From: Methylobacterium hispanicum
Lineage (GTDB): Bacteria > Pseudomonadota > Alphaproteobacteria > Rhizobiales > Beijerinckiaceae
DNA length: 64,000 nt
Reading direction: 5' to 3'
Assembly (NCBI RefSeq): GCF_022179285.1
Contig: NZ_BPQO01000032.1
Coordinates: 1-64,000 of the forward strand
Shown: positions 25,845-36,140 of the stretch, piece by piece
Layout of the letters: the number at the start of each line of letters is the position of its first letter
Position numbering within the stretch: the first letter of the stretch is position 1
Position numbers and translations under genes: made by a program
Notes under the pieces: generated by a model
The model's input: only the letters and a program-made list of their open reading frames with translations
What the model was told of the DNA's origin: nothing
Databases searched by the model: none

Positions 25845-27242
25845 TCAGGCGGCGCGGCCGAGGGTCTCCGGGGCCCGCAAAGGCTCAGGCTCGTGCTCGG
25901 GCGGCTGCCGCGCGGCGAGCGGCAGCTCGATCGAAGCCGCGAGGCCGCCCTCTGGCCTGTTCTCGAGCACGAGCCGGCCCGCATGCGCCTCGACGATCGC
26001 CTGCACGATCGAGAGGCCGAGGCCGAAGCCCGTCGCGTCGTTGAGGTTGCGGGCCCGATCGCCGCGCACGAAGGGCTGGAGCATCGCCTCGCGCTCGGCC
26101 TCGGCGATGCCGGGGCCGGAATCGCGCACCTCCACCCGCACCCCGCGGGGCGTCGTCTCCATCAGCACGCGGGCCTCGCCCCCGTACTTCACGGCGTTGT
26201 CGATGAGGTTGGTGATCGCCCGCTGCAGGTCGTCGGCCCGGCCCCGCACCAGCACGTGGCGGCTGCGCTCCACCGCGGCACGGGCGCCGATGTCGGCGAA
26301 CCCGTCGCAGACCGTCTGCACCACCGAGGCGAGATCGACCAGGGTGTGGCTGCCGGTGTCGCGGGCCTGCCCGTCGCGCACGAAGGAGAGCGCGGCCTCC
26401 ACGAGGCCGTTCATCTGGTCGAGGTCGCGCAAGGTCGCGGCACGGGCGTGCTCGTCCTCGATGAACTCGGCGCGCAGGCGCAGCCGCGTGATCGGCGTGC
26501 GCAGGTCGTGGCTGATCGCGGCGAGCATCTGCGTGCGGTCGTCGATCAGGCGGCGCACGCGGGCGCGCATCCGGTCCAGCGCGCGCGAGACCGCCAGCAC
26601 CTCGCGCGGCCCCGCCTGGGGCACGGCGGCGTGGTCGTCGCGGGTGCCGAAGGCCTCGGCGGCGGCCTCGAGGCGCGCGAGCGGCGCGGTGAGCGCCCGC
26701 GTCGCCCAGAGCGAGAGCAGCGCGAGCGTCAGCCCGAGGAACACGAAGGTGAAGATGATGGCGCCCTGCCGCGGCGGGGTGAGCGGGTCGTCGGGCACCA
26801 CGACCTGGAAGCTGGCGCCGGCCGGCGTCCGGATGCCGAGGCGCAGCACCGGGTCGCCGCGACGCGTCTCGGAGCCGAGATCGGTGATGGCGAGCGCGCG
26901 CCCGAAGCCGTCGCGGAGCCGCCGGATCACCGCGTGGTCAAACTCGGCCCGGCCGTCCTGGCCGTCCCAGGGCGCGATCTCGAGGGTGGGCAGGCTCCGG
27001 GCCGAGGCGGCGATGAGCGCGTCCCGGCTCCCGGGCTCGGAGGCGTCGAGCAGCCGCGCCACGGTCGCGGCGCGCCCGACCATCACGCCGGGCCGGTCGT
27101 CCGGCCGCCAGGGCTCGCGCAGGATCACGAAGGCCAGCGTCGCCACGACATGGGCCACCGCGATCGCCGCCACGATCAGCAGGACGATCTGCCCGGCGAT
27201 GCTGCGCGGGCGCAGCCGCGCGCGAAGTCCCGCGAACGTCAT
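25845..27242 (-). CDS. Sensor histidine kinase, EnvZ type
   Basis: A 465-residue membrane kinase: N-terminal helix SIAGQIVLLIVAAIAVAHVVATLAF, a periplasmic domain, second helix (GAIIFTFVFLGLTLALLSLWA), HAMP, phosphoacceptor ISHDLRTPITRLRLRAEF and an ATP-binding domain with NLIDNAVKYGG and GFGLGLSIVQAIVEAH. The ATG overlaps the stop of the response regulator by four bases, so they form one transcription unit. The signal is unknown. Confidence 0.92.
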   Translation of the reverse strand: MTFAGLRARLRPRSIAGQIVLLIVAAIAVAHVVATLAFVILREPWRPDDRPGVMVGRAATVARLLDASEPGSRDALIAASARSLPTLEIAPWDGQDGRAEFDHAVIRRLRDGFGRALAITDLGSETRRGDPVLRLGIRTPAGASFQVVVPDDPLTPPRQGAIIFTFVFLGLTLALLSLWATRALTAPLARLEAAAEAFGTRDDHAAVPQAGPREVLAVSRALDRMRARVRRLIDDRTQMLAAISHDLRTPITRLRLRAEFIEDEHARAATLRDLDQMNGLVEAALSFVRDGQARDTGSHTLVDLASVVQTVCDGFADIGARAAVERSRHVLVRGRADDLQRAITNLIDNAVKYGGEARVLMETTPRGVRVEVRDSGPGIAEAEREAMLQPFVRGDRARNLNDATGFGLGLSIVQAIVEAHAGRLVLENRPEGGLAASIELPLAARQPPEHEPEPLRAPETLGRAA

Positions 27243-27982
27243 GACCGGGTGACCTCCGGGGTGAACAGGTAGCCGCCCGAGCGGATCGTGCGGATGATCT
27301 CGGGGTTGCGCGTGTCGCGCTCGATCTTCTGGCGGATCCGGCTGATCAGCACGTCGATGCTGCGCTCGAACGGGCCGGCGGCGCGCCCCTGCGTCAGGTC
27401 GAGGAGTTGGTCGCGGGAGAGGACGCGGCCGGGGCGCAGGCAGAGCGCGTGGAGCAGGTCGAACTCGGCGCCCGTCACCGCCACGCGCGCGCCCTCCGGG
27501 CTCAGCACCTGCCGGAGCGCCACGTCGAGGGTCCAGCCGGCGAAGTGGAGCTTGCGCACGCCGTCGTCGTCGGGCGCGCTCGCCGTGCTCCGCCGCAGGA
27601 TCGCGCGGATCCGGGCCAGCAGCTCGCGCGGGTTGAAGGGCTTGGCGAGGTAGTCGTCGGCGCCGAGTTCGAGCCCGACGATCCGGTCGATCTCCTCGGT
27701 CTTGGCGGTCAGCATCAGGATCGGGATCGCCGAGGTGGCGCGCAGGCGCCGGCACAGGGCGAGCCCGTCCTCGCCCGGCAGCATGATGTCGAGCACGATG
27801 AGATCGACCCGGGCGTCGCCCAGCGCCCGGTCCATCTCGCGCCCGTCGCCCGCGACCGTCACGCGGCACTCGTTGCCGCGCAGGTAGCGCGCCACGAGGG
27901 CGGAGATCTCCCGGTCGTCCTCGACGACGAGGATGTGGGGGCTGGCGGGTGCGGACATCGGCGCGTGTTCGACGGCGATCAT
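27239..27982 (-). CDS. OmpR-family response regulator
   Basis: A 247-residue regulator. Receiver domain: HILVVEDDREIS (acidic pair), LIVLDIMLPGEDG (phosphoacceptor Asp), LTAK, and LAKPFNPRELL. The C-terminal winged helix contains FDLLHALCLRPGRVLSRDQLLDL and RSIDVLISRIRQKIE. It is partner of the kinase downstream. An inner ATG at 27958 would give a typical 239-residue OmpR-size protein; neither start has a clear ribosome-binding site. Confidence 0.92.
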   Translation of the reverse strand: MIAVEHAPMSAPASPHILVVEDDREISALVARYLRGNECRVTVAGDGREMDRALGDARVDLIVLDIMLPGEDGLALCRRLRATSAIPILMLTAKTEEIDRIVGLELGADDYLAKPFNPRELLARIRAILRRSTASAPDDDGVRKLHFAGWTLDVALRQVLSPEGARVAVTGAEFDLLHALCLRPGRVLSRDQLLDLTQGRAAGPFERSIDVLISRIRQKIERDTRNPEIIRTIRSGGYLFTPEVTRS

Positions 27983-28186
27983 GCCGCTGTTATGCCTGGG
28001 TTTTCTGGATATCGAAGCGGGCGGGCCGGTGCAAATTTGTAACCGCGCGTTTCCGGACGGGCGGCGGATACGTTCGGCAACGGTCCGGGACGGATTCCTT
28101 TCGTCGGGATAGCTTCCGTCCCCCCGAACAGCCCTATCGCACAGGGCGGCCACCTCGTTCCGGATCGCGCCCGAACCGCGCCGCGC

Positions 28187-28209
28187 CCCCTCTCCCTATG
28201 GGAGAGGGG
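28187..28209. repeat. Solo hairpin core related to the 165-base element
   Basis: A perfect inverted repeat with 10-base arms, CCCCTCTCCC-TAT-GGGAGAGGGG, the same core that ends the 165-base elements at 13.1 and 38.8 kb. It lies between the response regulator gene and rel, preceded by an AACCGCGCCGCG flank that recurs, in the other orientation, near 13311-13340. Confidence 0.7.
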
Positions 28210-28274
28210 ACTCGTGCTACCCGAGACAGGACTTGGTCGATCAGCCTTCCGCTTTGCCCGAAGGAGCGCGCGTC

Positions 28275-30506
28275 CTACCCGTTCACCCGCTCCACCCGGC
28301 TCACCGCGCGCTTGCCGCGCAGCTCCGCCACGATCGCGTTGAGGTGCTGCAGGTCCCAGACCGACATGTCGATGGTGATGTCGGTGAAGTCCTGCGTGCG
28401 CCGCTTCATCGAGATGTTGTCGATGTTGCCGTCGTGGTCGGCGATGACCTGGGCGATCTGCGCGAAGGTGCCGGGCTCGTTGATCGATTGCAGGGCGATC
28501 CGGGCCGGGAAGCGCTCGGTGGCCGGGCCCTCGATGTCCCAGCGCACGTCGATCCAGCGGTCGGGCTCGTTGTCGAAGGCGGCGAGCGCGGCCGACTGGA
28601 TCGGGTAGATCGTCACCCCCTGCCCCGGCGTCAGGATGCCGACGATGCGGTCGCCCGGCACCGCGCCGCCGTTCGGCGCGAAGCTCACCGGCAGGTCGCC
28701 GTCGAGGCCGCGGATCGGGATGGCGTTCGGGTCGGCACGGCCGTCGCCCTCCGGCAGGGTGAGGCGGATGGTCTGGTCCTTCGAGCGGGTGAGCCGGCCC
28801 GCCCCGTTCACGGGCAGCTGCGGCGCGCTGGAGGCCGCCGCGCGGCGCTCGTCCTTGTAGTCGGGGTAGACCGCCCGCACGACGTCGCCGGAGAACATCT
28901 CGCCCCGGCCCACCGCCGCGAACACGTCCTCGGTCGAGCCCCGGGCGAGACGGGGCAGCGCCCCGCGCAGCTTGTCCTCGGAGAAGCTCTTGCCGGCCCG
29001 CTCGAAGGCGCGGTCGAGGATCTGGCGACCGAGCCCGGCATATTGCCGCCGCACGGCCGAGCGCGTCGCCCGGCGGATCGCGGCCCGCGCCTTGCCGGTC
29101 ACGACGAGGGATTCCCAGGCGGCGGGCGGCGCGGCGCCGTCGGAGCGGGCGATCTCGACCTCGTCGCCGTTGGTCAGTTCGTGCAGCAGCGGCACGATCC
29201 GCCCGTTGATCTTGGCGCCGACGGCGGTGTTGCCGACGTCCGTGTGCACCGCGTAGGCGAAATCGATCGGCGTGGCCCCGCGCGGCAGGGCGATCAGCCG
29301 GCCCTTCGGGGTGAAGCAGAAGACCTGGTCCTGGAAGAGCTCGAGCTTCGTGTGCTCGAGAAACTCCTCGGGCGAATCGCCCTCCGCCAGGAGTTCGATG
29401 GTGCGGCGCAGCCACTGGTAGGCGCCGCTCTCAGTGGCGAGCTTCGGGTGCACGCCCGCCTCCCCCCGCGCGGCCGCCTCCTTGTAGTGCGCGTGCGCCG
29501 CGATGCCGTACTCGGCGATCTCGTCCATCGCCTCCGTGCGGATCTGGAGCTCGACGCGCTGGGAGCGCGGCCCGATCACCGTGGTGTGGATCGAGCGGTA
29601 GTCGTTCTGCTTCGGCGTCGAGATGTAGTCCTTGTAGCGGCCCGGCACCATCGGCCAGGCGGTGTGCACCACGCCGAGCGCCGCGTAGCACTCGGGCAGC
29701 GTGTCCACGACCACGCGGAAGCCGAAGATGTCGGACAGCTGCTCGAAGGCGACGGACTTGCGCTCCATCTTCGACCAGATCGAGAACGGCTTCTTCAGCC
29801 GCCCTGTCACCGAGGCCCGGATGCCCTGCGCGGCGAGCTTGGCGGTGAGGTCCTGCTCGATGGTCTCGACCATCCGCTCCGATTTCTGCGAGAGCGCGCT
29901 CAGCCTCTGCGTGATCGTCTCGTAGACGTCGGGCTTGAGGTTGCGCAGCGAGAGGTCTTCCAGCTCGTCGCGCAGTTCCTGCATGCCCATGCGGCCGGCG
30001 AGCGGCGCGTAGATGTCGAGCGTCTCCTGGGCGATGCGGGCGCGCTTCTCGGCCGGCATGTGGCCGAGCGTGCGCATGTTGTGCAGCCGGTCGGCGAGCT
30101 TGACGAGGAGCACCCGCACGTCCGCCGCCACCGCGAGCAGCAGCTTGCGGAAGTTCTCGCCCTGCGCCGCCTGCTTGGAGACGAGGTCGAGCCGCTTCAG
30201 CTTGGTCAGGCCGTCGACGAGCGCGCCGATCTCCGGCGAGAACAGCTCGCGGATCTCGTCGAGCGTGGCGGCGGTGTCCTCCACGGTGTCGTGGAGCACC
30301 GCCGCCACGATGGTGGCGTCGTCGAGCCTGAGGTCGGTGAGGATCGCCGCGACTTCGAGGGGGTGGGCGAAGAACGGGTCGCCCGAGGCGCGCTTCTGCG
30401 TGCCGTGGGCGCGCATCGCGTAGACGTAGGCACGGTTGAGCAGGGCTTCGTTCGCGGCCGGGTTGTAGCGCTTCACCCGCTCCACGAGTTCGTACTGGCG
30501 CATCAT
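28275..30506 (-). CDS. rel: RelA/SpoT-family (p)ppGpp synthetase/hydrolase
   Basis: A 743-residue bifunctional stringent-response enzyme. The hydrolase domain has FAHPLEVA and LHDTVEDTAA (His48; HDTVED 72-77), the synthetase has RLKKPFSIWSKMERK, DIFGFRVVV and NDYRSIHTTVIGP, then a TGS domain (VFCFTPKGRLIALPRGATPIDFAYAVHTDVG) and a C-terminal ACT domain. The intact HD motif means it can degrade (p)ppGpp. Most alphaproteobacteria have one long Rsh protein. rpoZ, its usual neighbour, lies 1.3 kb upstream with an acyltransferase between. Start may be either Met of the Met-Met pair. Confidence 0.96.
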   Translation of the reverse strand: MMRQYELVERVKRYNPAANEALLNRAYVYAMRAHGTQKRASGDPFFAHPLEVAAILTDLRLDDATIVAAVLHDTVEDTAATLDEIRELFSPEIGALVDGLTKLKRLDLVSKQAAQGENFRKLLLAVAADVRVLLVKLADRLHNMRTLGHMPAEKRARIAQETLDIYAPLAGRMGMQELRDELEDLSLRNLKPDVYETITQRLSALSQKSERMVETIEQDLTAKLAAQGIRASVTGRLKKPFSIWSKMERKSVAFEQLSDIFGFRVVVDTLPECYAALGVVHTAWPMVPGRYKDYISTPKQNDYRSIHTTVIGPRSQRVELQIRTEAMDEIAEYGIAAHAHYKEAAARGEAGVHPKLATESGAYQWLRRTIELLAEGDSPEEFLEHTKLELFQDQVFCFTPKGRLIALPRGATPIDFAYAVHTDVGNTAVGAKINGRIVPLLHELTNGDEVEIARSDGAAPPAAWESLVVTGKARAAIRRATRSAVRRQYAGLGRQILDRAFERAGKSFSEDKLRGALPRLARGSTEDVFAAVGRGEMFSGDVVRAVYPDYKDERRAAASSAPQLPVNGAGRLTRSKDQTIRLTLPEGDGRADPNAIPIRGLDGDLPVSFAPNGGAVPGDRIVGILTPGQGVTIYPIQSAALAAFDNEPDRWIDVRWDIEGPATERFPARIALQSINEPGTFAQIAQVIADHDGNIDNISMKRRTQDFTDITIDMSVWDLQHLNAIVAELRGKRAVSRVERVNG

Positions 30507-30634
30507 AACGCGAGACAGACCCTTGCCCTCAGTCCGATCCCGGCCCACTCGGCCGTACGGCGCAGTCTCCCGCATCGCACGCGCGGACGCCAGATGCACG
30601 CGGTCGCATCAGGTCGGATTCCCGCGCGGGCCGC

Positions 30635-31717
30635 TCAGGTCTCCGCAACGGGGGCGCGGTCGGGGGCGTGCTCGTAGGACGGCGGTGCCGCGGCGCGGCC
30701 TTGCCGGAGGCGCGGGCGCACCCGCATGGCGGGCCGCTCGACCGCGACGTGGAGGAACCACGCCAGCGCCAGCGCGACGGGGATCGACAGCAGGGCCAGC
30801 ACCGCGACGCGGGCGACGGGGTCGGCGAGGCCCAGGGCGGGCTCCAGCCGCACGGCGAGTTCGAGCCCCGTCGTGTGGCAGAGGTAGAACGGGTAGCTGA
30901 CCGCGCCGAGGAACAGGATCGGCCGCGCGCAGAGGAGAGCGGGCGGCCGGGCGCGCAGGCAGGCGATGACGACGGCCGCGCCGAGCATCTCGAAGGGCCG
31001 CGCCACCGCGCCGTGCGAGAGCACGAAGCTCGCGAGCGTCAGCAGCGCGAGGCCGGCGACCAGGGTGGAGCGCCGTGCCCAGATCCGGCCGGGACAGGCG
31101 CCGACCAGCGCGCCGAGCAGGAAGGCCGGGAAGAACAGGAAGAGGTTGCTGCCCCGGAAGGCCGGCGCGGCAACGAGGACGGAGAGCAGCAACGCGACGA
31201 GGCGGGCGCGCGAATCGCCCGCCAGCAGCCACGCGCCGAAGAGCGCGAGGCTGCACAAAACCTCGGTCTGCAGGGACCAGAGCACGCCGTTCATGCTGGT
31301 GCTGAGGAGCAGCATGTTGGCGACGAGTTCGCCCGCCGAGGCGTTGAGGATCAGCCCGAGCGGCAGCGCGCTGGCGATGGCCACCGGCAGCAGCCGGTAG
31401 GCGCGCCCGACGAGGTAGTCCGGCCCCTCGGCGGGACCCGGGCGGCCCCGCAGGAAGGATTCCCAGAGCACGTGCCCGCTCAGCACGAAGAAGAGCGTGA
31501 CGGCCGCGTCGCTCGGGGCGACGAGGTAGAGCAGGCGCAGGCCGACCGCCTCCGCCGACATCCCGGCCAAGTCGCGGACCGTGCGGCCCCAGAGGTCGAG
31601 CCCGGTCACCGCGAGGTTGCAGTGCCCGACCGCGACCGCGAGGGCGGCCAGCCCGCGCAGGCCGTCGAGGGCGGCGTTCCGGGCGCCGGCGTTTCCCGCG
31701 ATGCGCGCGATGGTCAT
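30635..31717 (-). CDS. Acyltransferase 3 (OafA/YrhL-type) membrane protein
   Basis: A 360-residue multi-pass membrane protein. The family N-terminus is clear: NAALDGLRGLAALAVAVGHCNLAV, with a later FFVLSGHVLWES and about ten hydrophobic helices. Such proteins O-acetylate surface polysaccharides or other envelope glycans; the acceptor is unknown. It sits between rpoZ and rel on their strand but is separated from rpoZ by a terminator, so it looks like an insertion into a conserved pair. Confidence 0.87.
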   Translation of the reverse strand: MTIARIAGNAGARNAALDGLRGLAALAVAVGHCNLAVTGLDLWGRTVRDLAGMSAEAVGLRLLYLVAPSDAAVTLFFVLSGHVLWESFLRGRPGPAEGPDYLVGRAYRLLPVAIASALPLGLILNASAGELVANMLLLSTSMNGVLWSLQTEVLCSLALFGAWLLAGDSRARLVALLLSVLVAAPAFRGSNLFLFFPAFLLGALVGACPGRIWARRSTLVAGLALLTLASFVLSHGAVARPFEMLGAAVVIACLRARPPALLCARPILFLGAVSYPFYLCHTTGLELAVRLEPALGLADPVARVAVLALLSIPVALALAWFLHVAVERPAMRVRPRLRQGRAAAPPSYEHAPDRAPVAET

Positions 31718-31786
31718 GGGCCCGTTCTGAGGCGCTTTACGGCCCGGCGCCAGGGCGGGCGGGACCCGCGCGCGGTATCGCCATAC

Positions 31787-31814
31787 GAAAAAGGCCCGGC
31801 GTTGCCGCCGGGCC
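31787..31814 (-). terminator. Rho-independent terminator of rpoZ
   Basis: Read on the minus strand, arms GGCCCGGC and GCCGGGCC with a six-base loop are followed by five U residues. It lies 28 bases beyond the rpoZ stop codon and before the acyltransferase gene, a classical intrinsic terminator. Confidence 0.85.
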
Positions 31815-31841
31815 GACGCGCGCGCCGGGGCGCGGATGGGC

Positions 31842-32255
31842 TCACTCGCCGGTGTCTTCCTCGGTCTCGACCGGGGGCGCGAGGTTCTCGAGGCCGCGCA
31901 GCAGGTCGTCCTCGCTCATGCGGTCGAACTGCACCGCGCTGTCGTCCGAGGACGACTGGGGCGCGACCGCCGCGGCGGCGGGGGAGCTGGAGAGCAGCGG
32001 CACCGTCTCGGCCTCGGGCTCGTCCACCTCGACGTACTTCTGCAGCGAGTGGATCAGCTGCTCCTTGAGGTCGTCGGCGGTGATGGTCTCGTCGCCGATC
32101 TCGCGCAGCGCCACGACCGGGTTCTTGTCGCGGTCGCGGTCGATGGTGAGCGGCGCGCCCGCGGCGATCAGGCGGGCCCGGTGGCTCGCCAGCAGAACCA
32201 GCTCGAAGCGGTTCTCGACCTTCTCGATGCAGTCTTCAACGGTGACGCGAGCCAT
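31842..32255 (-). CDS. rpoZ: RNA polymerase omega subunit
   Basis: A 137-residue protein starting MARVTVEDCIEKVENRFELVLLASHRAR, the omega signature, and continuing with NPVVALREIGDETI. Omega helps fold and stabilise beta-prime and is part of the (p)ppGpp binding site in many proteobacteria. The C-terminal extension is longer than in E. coli and rich in Ser/Ala then Asp/Glu, as in other alphaproteobacteria. Single-gene unit ended by the terminator at 31787-31814. Confidence 0.95.
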   Translation of the reverse strand: MARVTVEDCIEKVENRFELVLLASHRARLIAAGAPLTIDRDRDKNPVVALREIGDETITADDLKEQLIHSLQKYVEVDEPEAETVPLLSSSPAAAAVAPQSSSDDSAVQFDRMSEDDLLRGLENLAPPVETEEDTGE

Positions 32256-32506
32256 GCGGGGCGGCTCCTTTATACGCGTGCGGGATGTCGGATTGTGGGG
32301 GGCCTCTTACACCCGATGCGGTCTGCCAACAAGCGCAACGGCTTGGCCGGGGCTTGACGGAGGGCGGTTTTCCCGTTCGGGCGCTGACAGGGCTCGGCGG
32401 GTCCGCACGGATTTGCGCACCGCACGATTGACTTGGGGCAGGCGCGGTGCGACTGCGCCGCCCCACCCAAGGCGTTGATTCGACAAGCGGAGCCGCAATC
32501 TCAACC

Positions 32507-33442
32507 ATGGCGCGCGCACTCATCTTTCCCGGACAGGGCAGCCAGGCGGTCGGCATGGGCAAGGCGCTCGCCGAGGCCTTTCCGCAGGCCCGCGCGGTCT
32601 TCGATGAGGTCGACGACGCGCTGGGGCAAAAGCTCTCCGCCCTGATGTTCGAGGGCCCGGCCGACGAACTGACGCTGACCGCCAACGCCCAGCCCGCCCT
32701 GATGGCCGCGAGCCTCGCAGGCGTCCGCGTGCTGGAGGCCGAGCGCGGGCTCGACCTCGCCCGGGACGTTCGATGCGTCGCCGGCCACTCGCTCGGCGAG
32801 TACGCGGCGCTCGCCGCCGCGGGCAGCCTCACGGTCGCGGACGCCGCCCGCCTCCTGCGCGTCCGGGGCGACGCCATGCAGCGGGCGGTCGCCCCCGGGG
32901 CCGGCGCCATGGCGGCGCTGATCGGCACGGACCTGGAGGCCGCCAAGGCCATCGCCGCCGAGGCCGCGGACGAGGAGGCCTGCGACGTCGCCAACGACAA
33001 CGGCGGGGGGCAGGTCGTGCTCTCGGGCCACCGGGCCGCGGTCGAGCGCGCGGTGGCGGGAGCGCAGGCCCGCGGGATCAAGCGCGCGGTGCTCCTCAAC
33101 GTTTCGGCGCCCTTCCACTGCCGGCTGATGGCGCCCGCCGCCGAGGCGATGCGGGCGGCGCTCGCCGAAGTCGCGCTCCGGGCGCCGAGCGTGCCGCTCT
33201 ACGCCAACGTGACGGCGGCCCCCGAATCCGACCCCGACGCGATCCGGCGCAACCTCGTCGCCCAGGTCACCGGCACGGTGCGCTGGCGCGAGAGCGTCGC
33301 GGCGATGGCGGAGGCGGGCGTCGACCGGTTCTACGAGGTCGGCTCCGGCAAGGTGCTCTCCGGCCTCGTCAAGCGCATCGCGGCGGGCGCCACGGCCACG
33401 GCGATCGGCACGCCCGACGACGTCGCGGCCTTCAGCCTCTGA
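32507..33442 (+). CDS. fabD: Malonyl-CoA:ACP transacylase
   Basis: A 311-residue enzyme that loads malonyl onto ACP. LIFPGQGSQAVGMGK at the N-terminus and the nucleophile in GHSLGEYAAL (Ser95) are diagnostic; VSAPFHCRLMAPA holds the catalytic His. First gene of fabD-fabG-acpP-fabF. The ATG at 32507 is chosen; an upstream in-frame extension is not family-like. Confidence 0.96.
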   Translation: MARALIFPGQGSQAVGMGKALAEAFPQARAVFDEVDDALGQKLSALMFEGPADELTLTANAQPALMAASLAGVRVLEAERGLDLARDVRCVAGHSLGEYAALAAAGSLTVADAARLLRVRGDAMQRAVAPGAGAMAALIGTDLEAAKAIAAEAADEEACDVANDNGGGQVVLSGHRAAVERAVAGAQARGIKRAVLLNVSAPFHCRLMAPAAEAMRAALAEVALRAPSVPLYANVTAAPESDPDAIRRNLVAQVTGTVRWRESVAAMAEAGVDRFYEVGSGKVLSGLVKRIAAGATATAIGTPDDVAAFSL

Positions 33443-33453
33443 GGAATCCGAGC

Positions 33454-34191
33454 ATGTTCGATCTCACCGGCCGCAAGGCCCTCGTCACCGGCGCCACCGG
33501 CGGCCTCGGTAACGCCATCGCCCGGGCGCTGCACGCGCAAGGGGCGAGCGTGGCGCTCTCCGGCACCCGGGCGGAGGCGCTGGAGGCGCTGGCCGCCGAA
33601 CTCGGCGCGCGCGCCCACATCGTCCCGGCAAACCTCGCCGAAGCGGACTCCGTCGAGGCGCTGGTCCCGGCCGCGGAGGCCGCAATGGGCCCGCTCGACA
33701 TCCTGGTCAACAATGCCGGCATCACCCGCGACAACCTCTCCATGCGGATGAAGGACGAGGAGTGGGAGCAGGTCCTCACCGTGAACCTGACGGCGGCCTT
33801 CCGGCTCTCGCGCGCGGCGCTGAAGGGCATGATGCGCCGGAGAGCGGGCCGCATCGTCAACATCGGCTCGGTGGTGGGCACCACGGGCAATCCGGGCCAG
33901 GCCAACTACGCGGCGGCGAAGGCCGGCTTGGTGGGCCTCACCAAGGCGCTGGCCGCGGAAGTCGCCTCCCGCAACGTCACGGTGAACTGCGTCAGCCCCG
34001 GCTTCATCACCTCGCCGATGACCGACGTGCTCAACGACAAGCAGCGCGAGGGCATCCTCGGCCGCGTGCCCGCGGGCCGGCTCGGCACGGGCCAGGAGAT
34101 CGGCGCGGCGGTGGTCTATCTCGCCTCCGACGAGGCGGCCTACGTCACGGGGCACAATCTCCACGTCAACGGCGGCATGGCGATGGTGTGA
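33454..34191 (+). CDS. fabG: 3-oxoacyl-ACP reductase
   Basis: A 245-residue NADPH-dependent short-chain reductase of fatty acid elongation: TGATGGLG cofactor site, NNAGITRDNLSMRMKDEEWE, GSVVGTTGNPGQANYAAAKAG catalytic Ser/Tyr/Lys and VTGHNLHVNGGMAMV end. It starts 11 bases after fabD. Its stop codon lies inside the first unit of a 14-base tandem repeat. Confidence 0.96.
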   Translation: MFDLTGRKALVTGATGGLGNAIARALHAQGASVALSGTRAEALEALAAELGARAHIVPANLAEADSVEALVPAAEAAMGPLDILVNNAGITRDNLSMRMKDEEWEQVLTVNLTAAFRLSRAALKGMMRRRAGRIVNIGSVVGTTGNPGQANYAAAKAGLVGLTKALAAEVASRNVTVNCVSPGFITSPMTDVLNDKQREGILGRVPAGRLGTGQEIGAAVVYLASDEAAYVTGHNLHVNGGMAMV

Positions 34192-34248
34192 CGGCGATGG
34201 TGTGACGGCGATGGTGTGACGGCGATGGTGTGACGGCGCGGGTGTGAT
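34179..34248. repeat. 14-base tandem repeat over the fabG stop codon
   Basis: Four exact units of GGCGATGGTGTGAC (34179-34234) are followed by a degenerate fifth. The first unit encodes the last codons and TGA stop of fabG; the others lie in the 3' untranslated space, each repeating a copy of that stop context. The period is not a multiple of three. Confidence 0.95.
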
Positions 34249-34538
34249 GCATCCCCGCAACGCCTTGTCCCCCTTGTGGATATTGGGGAGATGAACGCCT
34301 GCTGAACCGCCCCTCGCCAGGGCGGGAACGCTGTGTTAACACCCCGTCCGCCGGGCATGGGGGGTTGACGGCTCCGCGGGTTAACAGTCCAAGACAAACC
34401 CCGCGAGCGACGGGACGGCGCGCGACCGGCTTGGGGCGGCTCGCGCAACGCTCGACCGGTTCGGTAGGGTCGGTTACGGCCCGAAACGCCTTCACCAGCA
34501 ACACGACGATCAGATCAAGAAGACGAGGACCGGAAACG
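34192..34538. other. fabG-acpP intergenic region
   Basis: About 350 bases without a gene. The left end holds three-plus units of the 14-base repeat. Two copies of GTTAAC occur near 34335 and 34380, the first within TGTTAACA. An acpP promoter is expected here but I could not identify a convincing -35/-10 pair. Confidence 0.5.
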
Positions 34539-34778
34539 ATGAGCGATATCGCTGAGCGCGTGAAGAAGATCGTCGTCGAGCACCTGGGCGTCGAGCCCGA
34601 GAAGGTGGTCGAGGGTGCCAACTTCATCGACGACCTCGGCGCCGACAGCCTCGACACCGTCGAGCTGGTCATGGCCTTCGAGGAGGAGTTCAACGTCGAG
34701 ATCCCGGACGACGCCGCCGAGACCATCCAGACGGTCGGCGACGCGGTGAAGTTCCTGGAGAAGAACTCGGCCGCCTGA
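34539..34778 (+). CDS. acpP: Acyl carrier protein
   Basis: A 79-residue acidic four-helix protein that carries growing acyl chains on phosphopantetheine. The attachment serine is Ser37 in DDLGADSLDTVELVMAFEEEF. A GAGGACCGG stretch serves as ribosome-binding region. It lies between fabG and fabF as usual. Confidence 0.97.
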   Translation: MSDIAERVKKIVVEHLGVEPEKVVEGANFIDDLGADSLDTVELVMAFEEEFNVEIPDDAAETIQTVGDAVKFLEKNSAA

Positions 34779-34872
34779 GGCGCCGGGCTCGACCCAAAAA
34801 ACGCGGCGCGGACGGGGCCAAACGCCCCGCGCGCCGTTATTCGTTTCTGAGTGTGGCAAACGGGATAGTGCG

Positions 34873-36132
<1,260 letters not shown>

Positions 36133-36140
36133 TTGTCAAT

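Noticed and set aside
28187..28209. Rho-independent terminator of the response regulator or rel gene.
   Set aside because: A perfect hairpin but without a T-tract on either strand, and upstream of both genes; it matches the core of the dispersed 165-base element instead.
34179..34248. A CRISPR-like array after fabG.
   Set aside because: Units are 14 bases with no spacers and coincide with a coding end; it is a simple tandem repeat.
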